Source: Tubiluchus corallicola (lineage: Eukaryota; Priapulida; Priapulimorpha; Priapulimorphida; Tubiluchidae). From it: DNA of 64,000 bases. The number at the start of each line of letters is the position of its first letter. Position 1 is the stretch's first letter. The position numbers and the translations under genes are program-made. Positions 1-11,760 of this stretch are shown one piece after another. A model generated the notes under the pieces. The model saw only the letters and a list, made by a program, of their open reading frames with translations. It had not been told where the DNA came from and searched no databases. Where the stretch lies: assembly GCA_030141605.1 (NCBI GenBank), contig JAQGDQ010000577.1:1-64000 (forward strand). The letters run 5' to 3'.

Positions 1-1887
1 TGCACATCCCAATCCCATGCGATGATGTGCTGCTTCCGTTTCCATAACTCCAGAAAAACTGTGGCTGAGAAATAAAATATAATAGATAATTATAAATAAT
101 TTTGTCAAACTGGTGTAGTCTTATACTAGATTCACACTCGTAAGTCTGAAGAGAAATAAAGACCATTCAAAAAAGCATTATGCTTATGCCAGGTTCACAC
201 TGGTTAAAACATGAACATCACAAATCATTAATCTCACAGTTTATTCACATTGGTAATTCTGGACAAAAACATTAATTTTACGTCACAGTCACACTAATAA
301 AACTGGAACCATCATGAAACATTAATCAAATACTATATATATACTGGTATATCTGTATCATAGAATAACCGTTGGACTTGTGCCAGATTCACATTAGTAA
401 ATCTGGACCATTAAAAAAAAAGACATGTTCAATCAGATTACAGCAAGCAGCAATCTCAAACTTGTCTGGCCCAGGGAAGTTTTTAGCTAATCTTGGTATT
501 TGATATAAATGGCATTTGCAGTTTCAAAATAAAATGTAGAAATTATCCAAAACTGTAAAAGCTAAAGAAATGTCTTACCCCAAACAGACATGAATATAGC
601 AAAGAAAACCGTAGCACTATTATCAAAAAGATACGTGAGCTGAAAATCACAAACAAAAATACGTAATACAAAAAAAAACACTTTTCAAAAATATCAAATG
701 TTGAATAAGTGAAAAATACTAACTATTGGCAACTGCTACCCATTCATTAACATAACATATTAATGAGCCAGTATCAGAATACAAAAACACAAGTACGCTA
801 TTAACATACCTTTGAATTAAAACAACTTTCATGAAGGTACCAGTATGGACACCATTTATCACATTGAGGACACATCACAATGGCACCACCTGCTGGATTA
901 CTTTCCTCACAAATTTCATCGCTGAAAGAAACACAATGCTGATAAACATCAAGCAATCAGCATAATTTAGATGTAATTTCTGTGCACAATTTTTAAGAAA
1001 ACTAATTAGTATTTTTACTGCCAAATAAATTCAAGAAATATGCACAATCTTTGTACATATGTATAATTATGTATAATTTTTAAACAAATTATTCATGAAC
1101 AAAATCGAATCGTATGCATGATTTTTGTAAGACCGCTTTTTACTGGTGGTTTGAAAACTTTCAAACTCAATTCGAATTCAATTCAAATTTCAAATATATA
1201 TATATGTGTAATTCGAATTTGGCTTTTGGTAGAGATTACTCACCCCTAACATATAATGTATCAATACCTCATGTATTAAAAAACTTTCTAGGAAGAAACA
1301 GAACATGCCATTTAACACACTCAATGTTTGTGTTTGAGTAAATCTTATACTTGTCGCACACTAGAATTTGTGAACAGATGTACAACTTCAGACAAAAACG
1401 AGAAAGAAAATCCAAGCTTGTCTGCTAAGTGAGTGGCTACTAAGTGTGCTTAGTCGTAATGCTTATCTTAAGGCCTAATTCGATTTCTAAATTTTCTAAA
1501 TATATGAAAGGTTGCTCTGCTCTTTCTTCCGTGTAGTACTTTGAAGCATTGTCGTCAAAAGTGAAAACATTATCCGCAATATTTGTAATACTTTAAAGGT
1601 AGACCGAATTCTCTAATTTAACTAAAGGTTTCAGCAGATGGAACTCTAACAGAAATATTTTAGCATAGGTTGCTGTGCAATAAACAGAAACCATTACGAG
1701 TTTGAGAACTTTTAAACTTAAAAACTAGTGGTTATTCGTTCTCTCCACTTACGTGTGAACAGTTGTTGACAGTGTGAATGCACCATAAAGAAAACAAGCG
1801 AGACCAACAATTGCAGCAGGAATCAATGCGACCGTGTAATATCCCAACCATGTGAAATAGATTGCAATCTTCTCTCCAAAGTACTTC
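1..1887 (-). CDS. Anoctamin exons 8-11: TM1, first extracellular loop, start of TM2
   Basis: Exon 8 (1753-1887) encodes [19 protein letters not shown] followed by a hydrophobic stretch, the first membrane helix. Exon 9 (810-921) encodes a cysteine-rich extracellular loop with ICEES and [18 protein letters not shown]; these cysteines are conserved in anoctamins and form loop disulfides. Exon 10 (579-639) starts the second helix with [14 protein letters not shown]. Exon 11 is cut by the window edge and reads [19 protein letters not shown], the cytosolic segment after TM2. Splice phases across these exons are consistent (exon 8 ends phase 2, exon 9 phase 0, exon 10 phase 1). Confidence 0.94.
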
Positions 1888-4800
1888 CTGTAAATGTAAG
1901 TAAAATTCAGAATTAAAACTCATTCAACTGATTGTAAAAAGTTTCATCAAATACAATAGACTGTTTTAAAATGGGTGTTACTGATTACAATATCTGTATT
2001 AAGGACAGTGTGAACTTAGCTTAATGAATTTTTATTTTGTAGCTAAGGTGGCTCCATCTAGCTGGAAATTTTTGGGCTTAGGTGTGGGCTTTGACCCAGT
2101 TATGTTGTCATTGTGCTGCTTTGTAGTGTATGTGAACAATATCTTGTGCAAGCTAGCGAAATTTATCATTAGATGTATGCCGCAACGATGTAAGTTTATT
2201 TCTGTTTAATTTTCATTTTGATTTATTCGTTGATATTTTATGTTGATTAACTAACTGTCAATCTAGCTAAACTATGTAACTTTTCATAAAATTAGCCAAT
2301 GTCAGGCGATTTTGCCTTTCTATTTTAGTTATAAATATTGCAGAAATAAAGATCAGTGGTTTACATTAAATTCAACTGAGACATTGAGACATAAATGCCT
2401 CTCAGAGACACTAGCAATGTGATTACTAGTATTCAGTTGAATAGTTTACAACATTCAGAAAATATTCTGAACGGGTGTTATGACTTAAAGTTGTTGCATA
2501 CGCTGTCAAGTAGACATCACAGTGAATTATTCCAACTATTTTGGTAAGTATGCTCAGCTAGCACACTGTTGCTCAGTTACACCCCGATGTCGTTTATTTC
2601 TGTTGGAGTTTGTACTTAGTTATAGTTCTCAACCATTTTGAAACTAAGCACCTTTTTGACCATAATTGATAGGTTATTACACCCTCGCACCTTGCAACGG
2701 GGAAAACGATAAGCCATGGTCTAGAAAAACTAGTGAATTTCGAGATTTCTGGAACATTTAAGTAAAAAAATTATAATGCAAAGTTTGATTGTATCAGATT
2801 CCAAATAATAAGGATACAATATTAAAAAGCTTTGATTTCCTTTCAATTTAAACCTCCCCATTCCGCATGGGAGAATCAGTTCCCTAAACGAGAATGCCAG
2901 AAGTGTCCACAAATGACTTACCGTATCAAGTCCAAAGGTTGTTTCTTGTACCAATTCCTAAATCTCGCCCAGGTTTCAAACAATAACTAAATAGAACAAA
3001 ATTAAACACTATGAATTTCAGTAAAAAAAACAAATTGCCAAAACTAGGATAAAACCAACTAGAATTATTCTGAATAAGCAACGGCATTTTCAAGACAAAA
3101 CACAATATGTTAATTAATTAAATTAGTGACTCACTTTTCTGTCACTTTCCAGTGATGGAGTCTTTGCAACATCATCATCACCATCACCATCACCGTCATC
3201 TCTAAGGCGACCCTGCAAAAATATGAAATAACAAAACAGTCACAAAGAAAACAAACGTGAGTTTTAACCAAAGAAAAAACTGAGTACTGAGCAAAATCTA
3301 AATAAGCACGATTCTATTAAATTAAGTTTCATCGAGTAATATTAAGCTAAATTAAAAACTGGCTTGCAATGTTCAAGAGTTACGTTTAGCCTCATTTTAA
3401 GTTAAACTGGATACAGACAATTTTTGTCTACATGAAACATATAGTGTGTTTCACATCACAAATGCGTCAAATAAAACTGCTCAAATTTCAGACCACCTGC
3501 GAAACAATAACCATTGTAAAGATAGGTAAAACTTTATGCTCACAACTTCTACATCAGGATTGCAATTTACCTCATGCAGTGGATAAGCAGCTTCATACGT
3601 TCCGTTGTTTAAAAGCGCTGTGATTCCTGCAATGTTTGACAACGGTTTGTAGTGCAAATTTAATCACAATAGTTTGGCAGCGTTAATGATTAAATGAATG
3701 ACTAATTAAAAGTAACCACTGTGGTTAAAAGCCATAAATTACTTCTGGCACATTTGAATATATGTGTGCTTGCATGGCAAAATCATCCATAAGTCGGCAA
3801 TTAAGCTTTTCTAGTTATCCACTTATCATGAATCTCCATTTCATTAGAATAATTTTGATACCAAGCTCATTGCTCTGTGTTATTTCTAAGCTGAGATAAT
3901 CCACATTGAAGTTGGGGTGCAGGCTATGCACTGAGAAACATAATCTTGAGAAAATCACTGTTAAAGTTCCCCATTGTTTTTTGTCGCATTTCTACAAAAC
4001 ACTCTTAGCAACTGTAGAAAATGTTGGTTGCTATGGACTCTGCAAGAGCACGTTGAAGTTATGTTTAAATCCAGTAGATGGTTTTTTCCAACAAAGATCT
4101 GGGCTTGGCAACAGAAAAAAACTGCAATTAAAATGACTGCTTCCACGAGCTACTATCAGAGTTTGAAAATATGTGTTTTTCACAATTGCAACATTAGCTT
4201 TTAGCCAGAAGAGTTACGTATTATAAAATTAAATTTTTAGTATTTTTTGATCATTTTTCTCATGATTTGATACTAAAATATGAAAGTCCAATACATTTAG
4301 CCTTCGTTTTTATAAAAACAAATAAAAATGTCATTCTACTTTGAAGCATCGTAACGTAGTTTTAACTATGCCGACTCGTGTGCAGTTTTGATTTGCAATA
4401 ACACATATATTGGACACTAGAGATGCTATCAACAAAGGAATCTGAATGAATCGAATTTTTGACTTTCGAACTTCAATCAAACCGAATTTCAAGATTTCGA
4501 ATCAGAAGAATTCAAATTCAGTTTTAAAGATTTTCTAATAAATTTTCAAATCACTAATAAAAAACAGACTCTTGCATATTATATTGCTTAATTTTGTTCT
4601 GCAGGAAAAACGCTAATAATTTGTTTGAAAATTATTCACAGAAATTGCGCTAAATTGCATAATGCTTCAAATGATAAAGAACAGGTGTAGTTGAAGAGGC
4701 GACTTATTCGAATCCATAATTTTAGGTTCAAATAAAATTTGATTTAAACTCACTCGAGTCGAATTCGAACTTTCGAACTCCAACGTTCGACAGTCACCTA

Positions 4801-7800
4801 ATTAGTCACAAATATTGTGGTTGTTGCAGTTTTAAAATCCTATTTATAATTACCGAATTTATTCTCTTCTTTATCATATCTTGCCCGCTTCAAGATCTCA
4901 AAAACGATTTGAAATCTTTGAGCTCTTGTGAAAAATGTGTCTTTATCTTCAATAATATACCTAAGCAGAAATTACATAAAGCAAACTCAAAAATCAGTAA
5001 TTTCGCCTTAAAAAATAGAAAAAGCAGCAAACATGAAACAAAACTACTAATGCACACCAAAGACACACGATTCTTAAACCTTCCCATAGCAGCTCAGCAG
5101 GCAATCTTCTTGTTAATCAAACCACTGTTTAGTTTAAAAAGCTGTTTTGTTTAAAACCAAAAATCTACTGAAATTTATACCAATGTTTTCAACAAATAAT
5201 AGTAATAATTACAGAAAATACTGTTTTTGGCGATAACTGTCAAGCTCACTCGTTTGTACAATTAGATGCCAAAGTAAACGTTTGGTGCTCCAGCAAAAAC
5301 TGGCATTAGCATTCGTTAAAACAGGATTATTTTAGACATTTAGGAAACTATCACGCCCTTGGTAAGTTTTCATTAAAATGATATTAGAACTTACATGATC
5401 ACAACAGTTCTCAATGTTATATTAAACCTGTGCTTATATTAACACCACCATTAATGCAACAGAAACACTTAAAAAATCTTGACCGAGTTTCCTTTAAGAT
5501 CATTATTTTCATTCTTCAAGCGTAGAGTAACTAATGTGTTAAACTATAATCTCTGTCAGCTATAATCTCTTTTATTCCACTTAAAGGAAGACAAGATGAT
5601 TTTTTTATATACTACCCTATTTTCAAATCCAAGTATACATTTTAAAATAATTAATACTGCAAATGCATTTTTGGTAATTAAATAATAGATTAAAAACTTA
5701 ATTAACGGCGGGTGAGCCCAACTATTGATGACATCACAAACTAACATAATTTACAAAAGCAAAAATATTCTACGAGCGTATTCCATGAGTTTGTAAAAAT
5801 GAAAATTGAAGTACAGTGCTACTGTAAGAAATTCAGTGTGTAGTACTAAAACTAGGCAAATTTTAGGATAAAAATTCAAATATCATATTTACTGCTGCGC
5901 TCATGCATGAGTTGTCGAACGTGTGTAATTTGTTAGAAACTAATACATCTGAATTGAGAAGCACAGCACCTGTTTCTGTGTAATGCATTTCCGAAATACA
6001 GGCGCTAGTGCCCGTCTAACTAGCAAATGGCGAAATGCATGTAACAGTTAAGAAATAGTGGCACGCGCGCGGAAACTGTGTTTATGTGGTAATAATTCTT
6101 TCACGTGTCATTTTTATTTTTGAAAAAATAGTAATTTCCCTTTCAATATTTTAAAGAGTAGATTGTTTTGAACTACAGTTTAACATTGGGTACGGTTTTG
6201 CTTTAGTAATATTGTTGGTGAGTTTTGAGAATTTTTTGCCAAATTTTTATAGCATCTAGTTGGCTTTTTGGTGAGCCTTAAAAGTTTGGACGGTTTTTAC
6301 ATTGTAACTTCAAATGCTATATTTATTGTAGTCTATAATATAATATCTTCCCACACAATTTCCTTTGTATGAGATATTATAATTTTTTGTGTCTTGACAA
6401 TTTTCACTGAGAATTTTGCAGTGTATAAAATTGAAAGCAACAAAAAATTATTTGCTGCTGGTGGCCGAGAAACTCCCTGTTATTAACTTTTTTAAATTAA
6501 GACAGAAAAAATGTAACAATGTTAGAACTCACAGTTCCTGGTGATCCTGATCAAACGGAGCAGTAAAATAATTTGGCTCCGGCGGAATTATGTCTTCATC
6601 CACTTCAAACCATGTTAATCCACAACATCCAGCCTCGTCTTCTTCTAAATCATTTTTCTAACGAAAGGGAAAAAAAGAGACTCATAATAGTAAATTCTTG
6701 TGCACCTCCAATATTGTAAAGTAATTTGAAGAAAGGAGTTTAAATAAATTAGTAAAAATGATTTTTCATAAATATGCATTCATAAAACCATGGTTCCCAC
6801 AGAATTTTAAAATAAATTTCCCTGATTTTTCCATGACTTTTACCTGGCCAAATATTGATTTTCCATGATTACCAGTATATATATATTACCAGTATTTATA
6901 TATATATATATAAATATTCAAATATTTTTGTGTAGGAACATTCATACATATAGTGATAAATAAAATGTGTAGGACAATCATTTTTTTAGAACAGAAATCG
7001 AAACCGGGAGCCTGCCATAGCAAAATTTTATTTGAACATGAATCGCTGAAAAATATGTTTGGAAAAATATCGGTTCACGGTGATTATTTTTGCAACCCTT
7101 TTCAATTTCCCTGACATTTTGCCCCATTCTCATCATTTTCCCTGACTTTTGACCAAATTATCTTTTTGCCTGACTTTTCCATGACTTTGCAGGATAGCCT
7201 GCATTTTCCTTGACCGTGGAAAACCTACCAGCTAAGAATATAGGATAGCTACACTACAATTCTTCTGAAGAAGGGAACCTAACATATAAACTAATCAGAA
7301 TTTATAAATTACTTACTTGCAGCAAATTTGATTAACAATAGTTATTAAGCATTTAAAGTACACTTACATAAAACCCTCCACTTACATAAAGCTTAAAAAT
7401 TTCATCTTAAAATTTTACACCACTTACATACTGCCTTTGCAAGCGTGGCTCGTGTCGGCAGTAACGCTGTATGACCGTAAGGCGCAGCCATTTTAATGGT
7501 AGGTCATTTGAAAGAAGTTGAGATAACATTGTGTGAAGTTTAAAAAAACAATCAGAGCATTTGTAGCGCACACGTCACTAACTAAGTAAAATTTTAAATG
7601 ACTGTATCTTGTCAATAAGATTAAAAATGAGTTTTTGGTTAGCGAGTGAGCCCACATTTTATCAAATGGGCACAAACATTTTAAACTATTATTTCTAGTT
7701 ACATAAGTCTTTCCAGTAGGTACGCGAAATGCTAAGTAATATAGATTTGCATGAAAAGTTTTTTGGGACATAATTTAACATTGCCTTTTCTTTCACTGAT

Positions 7801-9299
7801 TTACATTTGTGTAGGTGACATTACATAATGGCGCCATTGGAACAGTATTGCGAGAGTTTTAAAATGAAAACAAACAAAAAATTCTTTTTAATGCAAGTAT
7901 GACATGTACATAAAATTGCTGTAAAGCAATATAGTTTTTAAGGCGATTTTTCTTAAACCTACTTCAGGTTTCTCGTCGTTTAAATAAAAATATATTACAA
8001 TAAGAATATAGAATTAAACATATATCGATCAAACGTTAATACAGTAGAATCGAAATATTAAAGTCTTTACATACCAGTATGGGAACTTTAATATTCATAA
8101 TATCTGCATATTCACACAGTACATCCCAAGGTGCATGTACACGTGTGCAGAATACGGTATCTCTCAGGTTTTCCTAAAATCATAAAATAACACGTTGATA
8201 AGTAACTACAAGTTTTACTTTGTAAGCTGGCAAATGACAAGTGTCTGACAGTGTAGATAGCAACCACATAAACAATATAGACAACAAGAAAACATGATGA
8301 GAACAAAGCGGGGCAAAATAAAATGACAAAAACTAGAAAGAGCCATAAATAGGATGAGAAAAAACAAAACTTCTCAACACTAAACATAACAACACGGGAA
8401 AAGGTAAAACAGGACAGGACAGGACAGGAAACAATAGCACATGAAGGACATGTCAGAAAAGAATAGCATATAATAGAACAGAACAGGACAGGACAGAAGA
8501 GGACAGGACAGGACAGAACAGGACAGGACAGGACAAAACAGGACAGGACAGGTCAAGATTTGAAAGAATAGCACATAACCGGATAGGACAGGACAAGACA
8601 GGAAAGAATAGCACAGAACAGCACAGGACAAGACAGGAAAGAATAGCACATAACAGGATAGGACAGGATAAGAAAGGAAAGAATAGAACATAGCAAAACA
8701 GGACAGAAGAGGACAGGATAAGAAAGAGTACGAGATCAAAAAGGGAGACTTGACAAGGGCATGAAATAAAATAAACAGGATAGAATGAATCATACTACCC
8801 AAAAACAAACAACAGGTAGACAAAAAGTCACTAGGGAAGAGAATTGGGAAGAACAGGGGGAAACATGACAGGGCAAACAGAACAGAACAAAAGTGAACTG
8901 GGCACAAAAAGGCACAGTGACACAACACAGAAGCAGATTGAATAAACAGAGAAGAAGAAGGAAGTCATGCTACACTCCTAATAACGTTTAACGAATAAAA
9001 ATATATAAACGCAGTTCACATCAAATTAATAAGTTTAATCTGTGAATAAAATGGCACAATTAACAGATACATACACACTGTTCTTCATCGTGTTCTAGTT
9101 CAAGTCCCCGCTCCATCAAGGCTTTCTCATAAGCCAGTCTTTTCTCCGTCCATTTATCGCTCTTCTCTTTGTACACCAGCACATAGTCGATGATCCGCAC
9201 GCCATCAGAGAAAAAGAGATCTTCCGGCAATAGCTTCTCCTGCGAGGAAGTGCCATAATGAATCATACGTTTAGACGCAAGTGGCTGATTCTCGTTCAT
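1..9299 (-). CDS. Anoctamin (TMEM16 family), 5' part, continues off the left edge
   Basis: Anoctamins are dimeric membrane proteins acting as calcium-activated chloride channels or lipid scramblases. I read eleven coding exons on the minus strand, 5' to 3': 9075-9299, 8075-8173, 6533-6657, 4854-4960, 3571-3626, 3135-3212, 2922-2986, 1753-1887, 810-921, 579-639 and 1-58. All are bounded by AG/GT and their phases agree, giving about 373 residues. Start ATG 9297-9299 is preceded by an in-frame TGA 24 bases upstream. Family signatures in order: [111 protein letters not shown]. The calcium-binding TM6-TM8 region lies outside the window, so channel and scramblase cannot be told apart. Subfamily not assigned; the [10 protein letters not shown] segment looks more ANO7-like than ANO1-like, which is only an impression. 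Confidence 0.96.
2922..9299 (-). CDS. Anoctamin exons 1-7: cytosolic N-terminal dimerisation domain
   Basis: These exons encode roughly residues 1-251, the soluble N-terminal domain before TM1. Exon 1 (75 codons) carries the charged [19 protein letters not shown] helix and ends in ELEHDEEQC. Exon 2 holds the conserved HAPW motif. Exon 3 is acidic and ends in the EPNYFTAPF segment typical of the family. Exons 4 and 5 hold the helical [20 protein letters not shown] stretch and the [12 protein letters not shown] motif. Exon 6 (3135-3212) is a variable linker rich in Asp and Gly encoded by a GAT/GGT repeat. Exon 7 gives [19 protein letters not shown], the amphipathic segment leading into TM1. Introns contain MITE copies and a GGACA-type satellite. 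Confidence 0.95.
3764..4406. mobile_element. Long-TIR MITE family A, copy 1
   Basis: The left end is TGTGTGCTTGCATGGCAAAA and the right end reads as its inverse (GATTTGCAATAACACA), with TATA-like sequence outside both ends. The TIR includes the block CATAAGTCGGCA. Three other copies are at 14951-15568, 20573-21140 (inverted) and 46691-47308. About 600-640 bp each, non-coding. Confidence 0.82.
4410..4805. mobile_element. Possible diverged hAT-like MITE rich in TTCGAA motifs
   Basis: The left part contains CTAGAGATGCTATCAAC and many GAATTCGAA-type motifs; the right part reads GAACTCCAACGTTCGACAGTC. The composition resembles the CTAGGGATG...TTCGAA hAT MITEs seen in many animals, but no clean TIR or duplication is visible. 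A related GAATTCGAATT-rich patch lies at 1100-1230. Confidence 0.35.
5575..6050. mobile_element. Dispersed repeat family C, copy 1
   Basis: This segment matches 50320-50790 in inverted orientation. Shared blocks include TGATGACATCACAAACTAACAT, the GTAAAAATGAAAATTGAAGT region, and the end block with GGCGCTAGTGCCCGTCTAAC. It is probably a MITE; ends and target duplication are not clear. It lies in the anoctamin intron between exons 4 and 3. Confidence 0.68.
6792..7226. mobile_element. CCATGACTTTTCC-type MITE, copy 1
   Basis: The left end reads GGTTCCCACAGAATTTT and the right end TTGACCGTGGAAAACC, an imperfect inverted repeat. The interior has many TTTCCCTGACTTTTCC motifs and a short TA microsatellite near 6880-6912. 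A second copy lies at 34338-34834 with the same order of internal motifs, for example the shared GGAGCCTG and ATATCGGTTCAC blocks. No coding capacity. Confidence 0.75.
7371..7970. mobile_element. Dispersed 600-bp repeat family B, copy 1
   Basis: It begins AAACCCTCCACTTACATAAAG and ends near CCTACTTCAGGTTT. The same block of about 600 bp recurs at 22279-22894 (inverted) and 36218-36840 (direct). Shared internal landmarks are GTCATTTGAAA, AGCATTTGTAGC and AATATAGATTTGCATG. No transposase is encoded; it behaves like a non-autonomous DNA element, superfamily unknown. Confidence 0.78.
8400..8735. repeat. GGACA-based degenerate satellite in anoctamin intron 1
   Basis: Runs of AGGAC/GGACA pentamers alternate with AAGAATAGCACATAACAGG-like spacers. 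The array explains the open frame seen on the minus strand from 8928 to 8380, a low-complexity Ser/Cys/Leu/Phe/Pro-rich translation with no domain. It lies between coding exons 2 and 1. Confidence 0.85.
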
Positions 9300-10154
9300 T
9301 ATAACCGTGATGTTAATATCATTTCAGTAACAATGTAATCACGTAATTTGAAGCACCTGTGTTTGGTACACAAACCGTGCAAAAAGAAGAAATTTACACT
9401 AATTTATGACGTTTCAGAATTGGTGAAAGTTTGCCAGTTTAATACACCACCTGTGAACAGCCCGAAATTGTTTTTATTCACAACTCTCTTCCTTAATTGA
9501 TTTCTATATCATTCTTGCAAATAAATTTATTACAGAGAGTAAATCAATCACCTTCTTTTGACCAAAGTTCGCTGTTAGTTTCAGTTGGCTTGATGCACTG
9601 TCTTTGAAGCTGTTAACAGACCCTGTAAAACATAGTTACGCAAAAGCCACATAATAGTGAATGAAGTTATGAGCTGCCACACGCATGTGCTTGGTTAGAT
9701 TACTTGTAGGTCAAAATTAAATCCAAAATTTCACTGATCGGAAGTAGTATTAAGACAAAAAAGATATGTTTCATCACTATTACTGCCACAAAATCACAAA
9801 TGTCAACGCAAGAAACACAATTTCTTATAACATTTACAGTTTTTACTTTAAAACAGTTAGTATAATTTGCACAATACCAAGTTGTACGATTATAACAGTG
9901 TTTAAGATGAACTTTGGTCTCTCAAGTGTGAACATTGCGCCCCTTATTTACAAGCAGCTAACGTGTAGCCACGACCTTAATTTGTTTGCTGTAATAATAA
10001 ATGTGTCAATGTTTGTAAACATTTTGTTGACATGCGGTAACTAAAAAAATTAGTTGCTTAGTAATTTAGGGAGATTATGCTGTCTGGGGCTCTAACAGAA
10101 CAAACATTAGATGGTGGAGAACCCTACTTAATGGAAATAACATGAACTGAAATA
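9300..10154. other. Intergenic sequence upstream of the anoctamin start
   Basis: AT-rich sequence that should contain the anoctamin 5' UTR and promoter. I see no reliable TATA box, CpG island or open frame. An in-frame TGA upstream of the start codon (9321-9323) supports the chosen start unless a 5' UTR intron intervenes. Confidence 0.5.
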
Positions 10155-10555
10155 ATAACAGACAGGCTGATAGTCCTAGGCTGATAGTTCTGTCCCGTCC
10201 ATCTCTATTTGTGAATATAAGGTTTTTTGTGTAATGAGCAGATTAAACAATTACTTGTGGTGTATTAGAAACACTATTAACCTAGTTTCCGCGTGGTCAT
10301 TATTAATTACATGTACAATATTTGCATAAGGTTTATATTCAAGTAGGTTGCGCAACTGCTTGTTGTGTAATACCTTGCACATGTGCGCTACGTGGCACTT
10401 ATCTAGAAGCTGTGCAAAATAACTGCTTGTGGTGTGTTATAAAATGCGCTCCTTACATGAATATGAAAGTGTACACATTTTCCAACGAGAATAAATTTTT
10501 TTCTAAAATGTGATGCACCTCAAACTTTGGCGCCCTAACCTAGTTAGCCAATTGG
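10155..10555. mobile_element. Dispersed repeat family X, copy 1
   Basis: About 400 bp matching 43783-44178 in the same orientation. Shared blocks: CTGATAGTTC, ACTTGTGGTGTATTAG, ACTATTAACCTAGTTTC, TGTGGTGTGTTA/TATGGTGTGTTA, and the end TGGCGCCCTA. Non-coding; probably a MITE, though clean TIRs are not visible. Confidence 0.75.
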
Positions 10556-10919
10556 TTAATACGTCCCTGCTAACAGATTCTATTCTAGCGGTTAAGAACC
10601 TTTGCCATCATTCTGAACACTGTAATGTTAGAATATAAATAACTACCAGTACTTTTAAATACCTACTACTTTCAGTCGGATTCAAATACCAAGTTTTTTT
10701 ATACTGCTCAGCACATCGCAAGCCAATATCCAGTATTTAAGGCTAAAGGTCACCTAATGTAGACAGGTGTGGTGGGACAGGAATATTTCTCAATATCAAA
10801 GATTATCCTCAATGATGAGACACTGAATGAGCAAAGGTGCCAACACCAATCTAACGACATGTCTAAAATTTTCCTTAACAAAATAAAACATAAATCACCC
10901 AAACACCTACTGACCAGAC

Positions 10920-11760
10920 CTAAAGCTGCTTAATGGTGATTACTAACACAGCTACGCCTAACAACATTGCTGTGACCACTCGGCTACGCCCCTTGAAACC
11001 TCACTTTATCCCTTTAACCCATTATGCTTCCAAATTTCCCGGGAAACGCCTAAGCTCAATTGCAGATGCCCTACTTAACAGCACTTTCCACTGTGCACTA
11101 GTGGCATTCTTTTCTTTCACAAAGGGTTAAGAAAGCCACACATAATGAATATATACCAAGACGTTGTAGAACAAATATGGCGAAACATTTCATTAGGTAT
11201 ACGGGACCAGTCCTATGGCACAATAGACTAAGCCACAATTCAAAATGTAGTCACTCCCTTTCAACTTTTAAAAAAACCGTCAGAAAAGAAATATTTCAAA
11301 AGTATTGAGAGTAACACAGTTTGATAATGGTAATCACGTGCATTCTTTTTCCACAGTAATCTTAATAAAATGCAACTATGCTCAACAGGTTACTGAACAC
11401 TTTATAATCATGATCACAGTTTTTCTTAGTTCTCGCTCCATTTCATCTTTCATTCACTACTCCCCCCACACTTTTATGTATATATTATCATTATTTCAAT
11501 TATTAATCACTTCTTTAAGATTTCCACGTACAGTTTGGCCTGTCAAGCTATGCTTTTAGGCTCAAACTGTATGCATCAAAATTATTCTGTAATGTAATGT
11601 GCACATGTATATGCTGCATAAGAATCTCTTTTGTAATTTCTGGATTATATTGCATTTATATTTATATTTACTTCAGTGAAATTATCTGTATTTTTATTAT
11701 AACTGTTAGATGCAGAGTGGAAATCAATAAACTTATAACTTATACACCATCTTCAAAGTT
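10920..11760 (+). mobile_element. 3' end of a CR1/L2-like non-LTR retrotransposon
   Basis: A short frame at about 11162-11307 reads FIRYTGPVLWHNRL then SLSTFKKTVRKEIF and ends in a stop. This matches the typical C-terminus of CR1/L2/Jockey-type reverse transcriptases (RY.GP.LWN ... S...FKK.LK..L). A 3' UTR follows, ending near 11730-11755 with AATAAACTTATAACTTAT, an AATAAA signal plus a short repeat tail. The element is 5'-truncated; the frame upstream of 11160 is decayed. Confidence 0.75.

Noticed and set aside
8380-8928. 182-codon minus-strand frame, Cys/Leu/Ser/Phe-rich, looking like a membrane protein
   Set aside because: It is the translation of the GGACA satellite and lies inside an anoctamin intron.
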